Source of the DNA: Candidatus Bipolaricaulota bacterium
GTDB lineage: Bacteria > Bipolaricaulota > Bipolaricaulia > Bipolaricaulales > Bipolaricaulaceae
DNA: 5,193 bases
Direction of reading: 5' to 3'
Assembly (NCBI GenBank): GCA_027027485.1
Contig: JALVLL010000073.1
Span: 1-5,193, forward strand
In this document: one piece after another, positions 1 through 5,193 of the stretch
Position numbering within the stretch: position 1 is the stretch's first letter
How the letters are laid out: every line of letters begins with the position of its first letter
The notes under the pieces: model-generated
The model's database searches: none
Told to the model about the DNA's origin: nothing
What the model saw: only the letters and a program-made list of their open reading frames with translations
Program-made: the position numbers and the translations under genes

Positions 1-77
1 CCGTGGGGCCGTGCATGGTGGGGGCGGAGGGGGCGTGTGCCATCTGGTACAAGTACGGGGAGCGCCCAAGGCTCTAA
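1..77 (+). CDS. hypD: Hydrogenase maturation protein HypD, C-terminal fragment (5' cut by window edge)
   Basis: HypD is the iron-sulfur scaffold that, with HypC, carries the iron while its CO and two cyanide ligands are assembled for the [NiFe] hydrogenase active site; it acts in the cytoplasm. Only the last 24 codons are here, read from position 3 to the TAA at 75-77. The peptide has the HypD terminal signature: GPCMVGAEGACAIWYKYG followed by ERPRL. The family pattern is CMVSxEGxCAAYYRY or close to it. The two cysteines (codons 12-14 and 36-38) are conserved in the family and probably belong to the C-terminal Fe-S region; that assignment is from family knowledge and not certain. The gene lies directly before hypE in the usual order. 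The fragment is short, but the motif and the neighbour make the call firm. Confidence 0.9.
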   Translation, partial: VGPCMVGAEGACAIWYKYGERPRL

Positions 78-80
78 GGG

Positions 81-1115
81 ATGCCCGTGAGGAAACCTCT
101 ATCCGAAGATCGGATCGTATCTCTGCATGGGGCCGGCGGCGAGCTCATGAACCGCCTGATCACAGAGCTCCTGGAGCTCTTTCCCCTACGGTCGGCGGGA
201 GGGGTGGGGCTCGACGCGCTGGACGATGGGGCCTCTGTGGACCTCCCGGAGGAAGGGAAGCTTGTGATCACCACCGATTCCCATGTGGTGAAGCCCCTTT
301 TCTTCCCCGGAGGCGACATCGGGAGGCTGGCCGCCTGCGGCACCTTGAACGACCTCGCGGTGATGGGCGCAAGCCCCGTCGCCATGTCCCTCGGCCTCAT
401 AGTGGAGGAGGGATTCGCGATCTCCGAGCTCAAGAAGATCCTCTCCTCCCTGGCGGGCGTCTTGGCGGAGACGGGAGTGGCGCTGGTCACCGGGGATACC
501 AAGGTGATGGGAAAAGGCGAACTTGACGGCCTCGTCCTGAACACCACCGGCGTGGGTGTCGCGAGGACGGTCATCCGGGACGCAGGGCTGCGCCCCGGTG
601 ACAAGATCATCGTCACGGGAACGGTGGGGGACCACGGGATGGCGATCCTGGCGGCGCGGGAGGGGCTCCCGGTGGAGGGGGAGATAAGGAGCGACGTGGC
701 CCCGATCTGGCCGCTGGTGGAGCGGGCCCTCTCGATCGGGGGGATCACGGCCATGAAGGACCCCACCCGCGGGGGGCTCGCAGCGGCCCTGAACGAGATG
801 GCCCGGAAGTCAAACGTGGGGATCGTGATCCGGGAGAGCGAGATCCCAGTGAGGGAAGAGGTGAGGGCCCTGGCGGAGATGCTCGGGATAAGCCCCTATG
901 CCCTCGCCTGTGAGGGCAAGGCCCTGATGGGGGTTTCCCCCGGAAAGGCCGAGGAGGTCCTCCGGGCCATAAGGGAGCATCCCCTCGGGAGGGAGGCCCG
1001 GGTGATCGGGGAGGCGATACCCGAGCACCGGGGGAAGGTGATCTTGGAGACCCGGGTTGGGGGCAGGAGATACCTGGAGATGCCCCTGGGGGATCCCATG
1101 CCCCGGATCTGCTAA
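81..1115 (+). CDS. hypE: Hydrogenase maturation protein HypE (carbamoyl dehydratase)
   Basis: HypE accepts a carbamoyl group from HypF on its C-terminal cysteine and dehydrates it with ATP to a thiocyanate, the source of the cyanide ligands passed to the HypC-HypD complex. The 344-residue length is normal for the family. Visible motifs, in order, are HGAGG (16-20), DD (48-49), TTDSHVV (64-70), FPGGDIG (75-81), GTLNDLAVMGA (87-97), VTGDTKVM (136-143), PGDKIIVTG (172-180) and KDPTRGG (226-232). These match the PurM/AIR-synthase-like ATP-binding fold shared with SelD and ThiL. The protein ends in PRIC, so the catalytic C-terminal cysteine (C344) is intact and the enzyme should be functional. The start is uncertain by two codons. 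ATG at 81 has only a weak AAGG (68-71) upstream, while GTG at 87 sits six bases after AAGGG (76-80). Both follow the hypD stop closely, so translational coupling is likely. No terminator is seen after the stop, which overlaps that of the convergent gene. Confidence 0.96.
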   Translation: MPVRKPLSEDRIVSLHGAGGELMNRLITELLELFPLRSAGGVGLDALDDGASVDLPEEGKLVITTDSHVVKPLFFPGGDIGRLAACGTLNDLAVMGASPVAMSLGLIVEEGFAISELKKILSSLAGVLAETGVALVTGDTKVMGKGELDGLVLNTTGVGVARTVIRDAGLRPGDKIIVTGTVGDHGMAILAAREGLPVEGEIRSDVAPIWPLVERALSIGGITAMKDPTRGGLAAALNEMARKSNVGIVIRESEIPVREEVRALAEMLGISPYALACEGKALMGVSPGKAEEVLRAIREHPLGREARVIGEAIPEHRGKVILETRVGGRRYLEMPLGDPMPRIC

Positions 1116-1900
1116 CCCCTCCAGAGCCGAGCCTCGACGGTGAGGCCGTCTTCGGCGGCCATCACTTGGATCCCGAGATCCTCAGAGAGCTTTAACGCGA
1201 GCTCCCGGGGTTTCGCCCGGAGCATAGTCATCCCGAAATGGGTGAGCACCGCGAGCTTGGGCCTGACCTCCTTTATGAATTCCCCCGCCTCCGGGAGGGA
1301 GAGGTGATCGATCCCCGGCGTGGGCTTCAGCCTCACCACGTTCAGTACCAGAAGATCGCAGCCGGCGTAGCGCCCGGGGAGCTCGGGGGCGAACTTCGTG
1401 TCGACCACGAACCCCAGCCTCCCCTCGGGGGAATCGAGGATCACCCCATAGGTCTCGGCATCGCCGTGGAGGTGCCGTACCGGAGTGATCCGGATATCGC
1501 CCACCCCGAACTCCCTCCCCTCCTCCAGGACCTCGATCCTCTCGGGGTATTTGCGCACATATTTGAGGACCACCGGATCCTCACCCTCCAGGCAATCCCG
1601 GGGAGCGAGCAAAACCCCCTTCCTTCCCCCCTGCCCGAGATCCGCCATGACCTCCAACATCACGTTCACATCGGTGGAGTGGTCGAGGTGCCTGTGGGTG
1701 AGGATGATCCCGTGTAGCTTTTCCGGGTCGAGCGGGGGGCGGGATTTCCGGCACCGAAGGAGGGTCCCCGGGCCGGGGTCAAGAAGGAGCTTCGTCCCGG
1801 AAAGCTCTATCCAGGTCCCGGCGGAATATCGGAGCTGCTTTGCTACCACGTACCGGGCGCCAGCGGTGCCCAGGAACTTCACGAACCCCATAGCCGGCAC
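1112..1900 (-). CDS. Metallo-beta-lactamase-fold hydrolase, RNase Z/PhnP-like branch, substrate unknown
   Basis: This is a complete single-domain, 262-residue MBL-fold protein, probably a cytoplasmic dinuclear-metal hydrolase; no signal peptide or membrane segment is visible. Numbered from the GTG at 1898-1900, the N-terminal strand FLGTAGAR (9-16) and LLLDPGPGT (38-46) lead to the metal motif HRHLDH (69-74). Further likely ligands are H143 or H145 in RHLHGD, D167 in VVDTKF and H221 in LTHFGM. H199 in DHLSLPEA occupies the place of an active-site histidine in RNase Z-like enzymes. The layout resembles the RNase Z/PhnP/arylsulfatase-like branch. I see no long exosite arm, so tRNA 3' processing should not be assumed. 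The start is either GTG 1898-1900 or, more likely, ATG 1889-1891 (MGFVKFLGT), since the conserved fold begins there; neither has a clear Shine-Dalgarno. The stop TAG (1112-1114) interlocks with the hypE stop. No link to hydrogenase maturation is evident. Confidence 0.9.
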   Translation of the reverse strand: MPAMGFVKFLGTAGARYVVAKQLRYSAGTWIELSGTKLLLDPGPGTLLRCRKSRPPLDPEKLHGIILTHRHLDHSTDVNVMLEVMADLGQGGRKGVLLAPRDCLEGEDPVVLKYVRKYPERIEVLEEGREFGVGDIRITPVRHLHGDAETYGVILDSPEGRLGFVVDTKFAPELPGRYAGCDLLVLNVVRLKPTPGIDHLSLPEAGEFIKEVRPKLAVLTHFGMTMLRAKPRELALKLSEDLGIQVMAAEDGLTVEARLWRG

Positions 1901-1929
1901 ATTTTAAAGGCCGATATGGCGACAAAAAG
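1901..1929 (-). promoter_or_regulatory. Putative promoter of the MBL-fold hydrolase gene, possibly for a leaderless mRNA
   Basis: Read on the minus strand, TAAAAT at 1906-1901 is a good -10 match, in a small AT-rich island (TTTAAAAT) within GC-rich sequence. It ends nine bases before the ATG at 1891-1889 and abuts the alternative GTG. A transcript begun 6-8 bases below it would start at or just before the ATG, leaving no room for a ribosome binding site, and none is seen. The -35 element is unclear. TTGTCG (1925-1920) matches TTGACA at four of six positions but is only 13 bases away. CTTTTT (1929-1924) has 17-base spacing but poor sequence and overlaps the upstream terminator. This is inferred from motif and position only. 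Confidence 0.45.
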
Positions 1930-1958
1930 GGCCCCGGATACACCCCGGGGCCCTTTTA
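1924..1958 (-). terminator. Rho-independent terminator of the surface-protein gene, symmetric and possibly bidirectional
   Basis: A perfect 13-bp inverted repeat pairs 1925-1937 (AAAAGGGCCCCGG) with 1945-1957, enclosing a 7-base loop (1938-1944). The GC core is 9 bp, flanked by A4/T4. On the minus strand the hairpin begins 21 bases after the TAA of the large surface-protein gene and ends in TTTTT (1928-1924), as expected for an intrinsic terminator. The plus strand also has a T4 tail, so it could stop transcription in both directions. It separates the surface-protein gene from the MBL-fold gene downstream on the same strand. Confidence 0.9.
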
Positions 1959-1978
1959 CAGCCGCTACGCCCTCGTTT

Positions 1979-4900
1979 TTACTCGGCCTCGACCACCCGG
2001 AACGCCAGGCCGTAGACCCGGAAGCGGCTCAACGAGATCCAGAGCTGGTAACTGCCCGGGGACAGCGAGCTCGTATCCACCTTTACCAGCCAGACGCCCA
2101 CCTCGTCGAGCTTCTCCACCTTAAAGGCCTTGTACCGCTCCCAGGACCACTTCGCCTCGTCCTCCTGCCACGATACCAACACCACGTATGGCTCGACGGT
2201 CACATCGGCGGGGATCCTGACCTCCAGGGTCCTCCCCGCGATCACCGTGACCGGCTCGCGGGTGATGGGCGAGAAGAGCCACAGGTCCTCGTTGGCCATC
2301 TTGGGGGTGCCGACTATGAAGTTGCCGGCGACATCGGTTCCGTTGACCACGATATCCGCGTTGGCGGCCCAGTTATCCGGGGTGTCGGGTCCGGCCGGGT
2401 CTATCCGCTCCATGGTGGAGAACGGGAACGACCCTTGGAGGCTGTAGCCACAATACCAGCCGGGGATATCCGGGGCGGCGTTGGCGGTATCCACCACTTC
2501 GCCCTTCGGGTCCACGAGCTCCATGACCGCTCCTGTGTCGGGCAGGTCCTGATCGTAGGGTGGCTCGGTATCGTAGGTCATATCGGCCTTGCCCGGAGCG
2601 GGGATATCCGCCACGGCATCGGGGCTCATCCTCTCGATGAGGAAGTACTCGCCGGGCCTGACGACGCCAACGAGCGGGACCTCCACCCACGGAGCCGTGG
2701 GATCCCGCTTGGCCCGCCAGCGGAGGACCCAGCCCGTGAGATCGATGGGGTTCGAGGTGAGGTTGAAGAGCTCGATCCACTCGTGATCCGGGTTCGCCGG
2801 GGTCCCTCCCCAGGCCACCTCGGTGATGGCCAACGGCCTGACCGGCGTCACCCCCACGCCGCCTACCGGACCGGCCTTCTCCTCCACCACCACGGTGATG
2901 GTGCCCATGTCGAACTCATCGAAGGGGTCCCAGACCGTGAAGCGGAACGTGTCGGTTCCCACGAACCCCGGGCGCGGCGTGTAGACGAGCTCCACGTAGG
3001 CCCGGTTGGGTTCGACGTAGACTACCGCCGAGAGGTCGCCGGAGACCATCCCGTTGTCCGGGGCTCCCGCCACCGCGAACCTCAAGGGGTGGAGCTCCGG
3101 CCGGCCGAAGAACAGATCGCGGTCGCTGGCATACAGCCTCACGCGCACCGGTGTGCCCTCGGTGGTGGTGTAAGTCCGGTTCTCGGCCTCGGGAGGCGTG
3201 TTCTCCCAGGGGGTGGAATGGGAGGCCTCGATGGGCCCCACCACCGTGCCGCAAGGCCCCTTCGCCACCGCCTCGGCGGTGTTCACGATGGAGCTGGAAA
3301 CGTCCTCCGGCCTGACCTCGTACTCCACCGCGAAGGTCCGCGAGCTACCGGGCTGGAGCTCCGCGATGGTCGCCTCGAAGTCTAGCTGCCGGTCCACCAC
3401 CGCGACATCCCTCAGGGGGACGTTCCCGGTGTTCGTCACCGTGATCTCGTAAGTGATGACATCGCCGGGCTCCGGCCGCTCCGTAGCCGAGGAGGTCTTG
3501 GTGAGCTCCATGGAAGCGTTGAAATAGGTCTTCACTTCGGCACGGGCCTGGGCACTGACCCGCTCCCCACGGCATGGGGCCGCACCTTCGGCCGACACGG
3601 TATTCACCACCGGGGTACAGAGGTCCGCCTCGGTGACGGCATAAGCGGTGATCCATTCGGAGGTCTCCCCCACGTCGAGCTCGTCCACGTGGGTGGAAAA
3701 GCCCGTCAGGGTATCGGACACCTGGATATCGGCGATGGGAACGTCGCCACGGTTGCGCAGTATCACGGTATAGGTGATGACGTCCCCCAGGGTCGCCCGG
3801 CCGATGTCCGGGACGAGCTCCAGCTCCAGGCCCGCCGTGTAGACCAGCTCGGTGACCTCGGAGTCGGAGTTGTTGCCGGGGTTGGGATCCTCGGTGGCCG
3901 CGGACACCCTGGCCTCGCTCCCGAACCGACAGCCGCATTCCAATAAAGCGGTGGCCTCGATGGAGACCACGACGGTCTCGCCCGCCGGGATCCTGGCCAA
4001 GCGGTGGTCCCCATCCCAGTTGCCCTGGGGCGTTCCGTTTACGGAATAGGCGGCATCCGTGAGACAGGGAACGAGCGGATCCGTGATGACGACATCCACC
4101 GCGTCGCTGGGCCCCGCGTTGGTTACGGTAATGGTGTAGGTCAGTGTGGAATTGACGTGCACCGGATCAGGATTATCGGACTTATCCAGTGCCAAATCGG
4201 CCAGGGCCTCAACCTGGGTGGACACGGTCACCTCGTTGTCGTCCGGGTCGGGATCGTCGGTGTCGGAACCCACTTCCACCGTGTTCTCCACCGTAGCCCC
4301 CTCAGGGGCGGCGGGATCCACCGTGCCCACGATGGTGATGCTCACCGATTCCCCGGCTGCGATCACGGGGAAGTCCCATCGGTTGTTGCCCGTGCTGGGA
4401 GCCGGGCTAGCGCTCTCAAAGTGGAACCAGGGATCGTAGGCCTCGGTGACCACCACGTTCCGGGCTTCCGAGGGCCCACGGTTGACCACGGTGATCGTGT
4501 AGGTGAGCTCGGTCCCCGCCACCACCGGATCGGGGGAGTCGGCTTTCTCAACGGAGAGATTGGCTTCGATCACCAGGGAATGGGAATCCTGCGCGGTTAT
4601 AGTATCCCCGTCCACATCGATCGCACTCGCCACGGCCGTGTTTACAAGCGGCGTGGGATCATCGGGCTGCACGGTATAGGTGGCGACGAACACCCAGGTC
4701 TCACCGCCTTCGAGCAGGTTGTCTCCGTCGTCCCCGCTCTCATAGCTAGCCTCACCGGCCAGATCGTCCACAACCCTTACATCATGGAGAGGGCTGCCAT
4801 CGCCCAACGAGAGATCGTTGATGACGCGGAAGCGGTAGACCACCGTTTCGCCCACGCTGGCGTGGTCCGGCCCCTCCTTCACCACGGAGAGCGCGGGGGT

Positions 4901-5193
4901 GTCGTCAACACAGAAGACTTCCACCGTCACCTGCGCCGTCGCCTCGTACTCCCCATCGGTGATGGTGTACTCGAACGTATCGGTCCCGCAGAAGTCGGCG
5001 TCCGGCGTGTAGGTGATCGTCCCGTCCAGGTTCACCTGCGCCGTCCCGTTCGCCGGATCCGTGACGCTCACGATGGAAAGATCGTCCCCGTCGATGTCGT
5101 AGTCGTTGGCCACCACGTCCGTGGTCACCGGCGTGTCCTCGTCGGTGACCTCGCTGTCGTCCACCGCCACCGGCGGGTCGTTCACCGGCCTGA
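1979..5193 (-). CDS. Large extracellular multidomain protein: tandem-95/cadherin-like, DUF11 repeats and lamin-tail domain (5' part missing)
   Basis: The reading frame stays open to the right edge. The first in-frame start-like codon (GTG 5185-5183) is really the Val of PVNDPPVA, a usual tandem-95 linker, so the protein continues beyond the window and its signal peptide is not seen. Counting that codon as residue 1, 1068 residues follow. Domains by eye: cadherin-like/tandem-95 unit 1-93 (Asp-rich NDYDIDGDDLS, then FCGTDTFEYTITDG); five DUF11-type units at about 97-206, 208-325, 329-446, 451-553 and 556-658; a second tandem-95-like unit 661-770 (FVGTDTFRFTVWD); a lamin-tail domain 784-966 (LAITEVAWGG, HEWIELFN, LTGWVLRW, ending GTPKMAN); and a beta-rich tail 967-1068. 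The Asp-rich loops suggest calcium binding, which is inferred. No C-terminal membrane helix, LPXTG or PEP-CTERM sorting signal is present, so anchoring must use another route. The role is probably cell-surface or secreted adhesion/structure; no enzymatic domain is seen. A terminator follows 21 bases after the stop. Confidence 0.92.
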   Translation of the reverse strand, partial: RPVNDPPVAVDDSEVTDEDTPVTTDVVANDYDIDGDDLSIVSVTDPANGTAQVNLDGTITYTPDADFCGTDTFEYTITDGEYEATAQVTVEVFCVDDTPALSVVKEGPDHASVGETVVYRFRVINDLSLGDGSPLHDVRVVDDLAGEASYESGDDGDNLLEGGETWVFVATYTVQPDDPTPLVNTAVASAIDVDGDTITAQDSHSLVIEANLSVEKADSPDPVVAGTELTYTITVVNRGPSEARNVVVTEAYDPWFHFESASPAPSTGNNRWDFPVIAAGESVSITIVGTVDPAAPEGATVENTVEVGSDTDDPDPDDNEVTVSTQVEALADLALDKSDNPDPVHVNSTLTYTITVTNAGPSDAVDVVITDPLVPCLTDAAYSVNGTPQGNWDGDHRLARIPAGETVVVSIEATALLECGCRFGSEARVSAATEDPNPGNNSDSEVTELVYTAGLELELVPDIGRATLGDVITYTVILRNRGDVPIADIQVSDTLTGFSTHVDELDVGETSEWITAYAVTEADLCTPVVNTVSAEGAAPCRGERVSAQARAEVKTYFNASMELTKTSSATERPEPGDVITYEITVTNTGNVPLRDVAVVDRQLDFEATIAELQPGSSRTFAVEYEVRPEDVSSSIVNTAEAVAKGPCGTVVGPIEASHSTPWENTPPEAENRTYTTTEGTPVRVRLYASDRDLFFGRPELHPLRFAVAGAPDNGMVSGDLSAVVYVEPNRAYVELVYTPRPGFVGTDTFRFTVWDPFDEFDMGTITVVVEEKAGPVGGVGVTPVRPLAITEVAWGGTPANPDHEWIELFNLTSNPIDLTGWVLRWRAKRDPTAPWVEVPLVGVVRPGEYFLIERMSPDAVADIPAPGKADMTYDTEPPYDQDLPDTGAVMELVDPKGEVVDTANAAPDIPGWYCGYSLQGSFPFSTMERIDPAGPDTPDNWAANADIVVNGTDVAGNFIVGTPKMANEDLWLFSPITREPVTVIAGRTLEVRIPADVTVEPYVVLVSWQEDEAKWSWERYKAFKVEKLDEVGVWLVKVDTSSLSPGSYQLWISLSRFRVYGLAFRVVEAE
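2288..2836 (-). other. Lamin-tail domain (LTD) region of the surface protein
   Basis: Residues about 784-966 of the surface protein carry the bacterial LTD pattern: LAITEVAW at the first strand, HEWIELFN with N-x-DLTGWVLRW next, GEYFLIER in the middle, AVMELVDPKGEVVDT later, then MERIDP and a closing GTPKMAN. Bacterial LTDs commonly sit near the C-terminus of secreted nucleases, adhesins and DUF11-rich proteins, where they are thought to mediate binding. The stretch is longer than a minimal LTD of about 110-130 residues. The extra length lies around the PAPGKADMTYDTEPPYDQD loop and the segment before GTPKMAN, a common LTD layout. Confidence 0.85.
3212..4897 (-). repeat. Array of five diverged DUF11-type repeat units within the surface-protein gene
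   Basis: Five units of roughly 103-118 codons are recognisable at the protein level. Each has a (L/V)(T/V)Y strand, then an N-x-G or equivalent turn, a V-x-D/E strand and a late NTV or NTA motif. Units at 4211-4564 and 3848-4201 share DSPDPV/DNPDPV, LTYTITV and GPS with a PDPDDN or PNPGNN end. Units at 4568-4897, 3527-3835 and 3212-3520 instead share G(D/E)-V-x-Y near the start and a VNT(A/V) strand preceded by an acidic segment. Identity is low enough that I see no long near-identical DNA repeats. The boundaries are approximate. Confidence 0.8.

Noticed and set aside
11..526. A 171-codon plus-strand frame overlapping hypD and hypE
   Set aside because: It is an out-of-frame shadow of hypE, rich in Arg and Gly, without family motifs; the hypD and hypE frames explain the region.
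74..766. A 230-codon minus-strand frame opposite hypE
   Set aside because: It has Ser/Pro/Arg-rich composition typical of the antisense of GC-rich genes and no motif; hypE is well supported.
1112..1900. The MBL-fold protein as a true RNase Z (tRNA 3' endonuclease)
   Set aside because: The HxHxDH core matches, but the protein is shorter than typical RNase Z and no exosite arm is visible, so only a family-level call is supported.
1485..1907. Plus-strand frames opposite the MBL-fold gene (also 1238-1717)
   Set aside because: They are antisense shadows; the minus-strand protein has complete metal-binding motifs.
1901..1908. TTTAAAAT as an archaeal TATA box
   Set aside because: An archaeal TATA box lies about 25 bases before the transcription start, which would put the start inside the gene. 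The intrinsic terminator and DUF11/LTD protein also fit Bacteria better.
1916..3385. A 489-codon open frame on the plus strand, opposite the surface-protein gene
   Set aside because: It is antisense to a gene with clear domains, is dominated by Arg, Gly, His and Pro, has no recognisable motif, and starts just before the terminator hairpin. Long antisense frames are expected in GC-rich coding DNA.
3212..4897. Repeat array as a CRISPR or satellite-type DNA repeat
   Set aside because: The units are over 300 bases, diverged, and coding in one continuous frame; the repetition is at the protein-domain level only.

Overview
The window is GC-rich bacterial DNA, well above 60 % GC by eye, with frequent AGG next to CGG arginine codons. 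That usage is common in high-GC thermophiles, but the sequence does not fix the lineage. The hypD-hypE pair points to an organism that makes [NiFe] hydrogenase. The classic intrinsic terminator and the DUF11/lamin-tail surface protein favour Bacteria. Bipolaricaulota-like or other thermophilic candidate phyla are only a guess.

Layout, left to right. (1) Positions 1-77 (+) hold the last 24 codons of hypD, cut by the window edge. (2) Positions 81-1115 (+) hold a complete hypE, three bases after the hypD stop. (3) Positions 1112-1891/1900 (-) hold a complete metallo-beta-lactamase-fold hydrolase, convergent with hypE, the two stop codons sharing bases. (4) Positions 1901-1978 form a compact intergenic region with a near-perfect terminator hairpin and a putative promoter for the hydrolase. 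(5) Positions 1979-5193 (-) hold the 3' part of a very large extracellular repeat protein. It reads as a cadherin-like/tandem-95 unit, five DUF11-type units, a second tandem-95-like unit, a lamin-tail domain (LTD) and an unrecognised C-terminal beta-rich domain. Its start and signal peptide lie beyond the right edge.

HypD and HypE act together in building the Fe(CN)2CO group of [NiFe] hydrogenase, so the left end is the tail of a hyp maturation operon. The hydrolase and the surface protein have no evident functional link to it. They share a strand, but the terminator and separate promoter suggest they are transcribed apart. No mobile element, CRISPR array, RNA gene or evident new multi-gene system was found. 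The least explained piece is the aromatic-rich C-terminal domain of the surface protein. There is no gene-free stretch longer than 80 bases.
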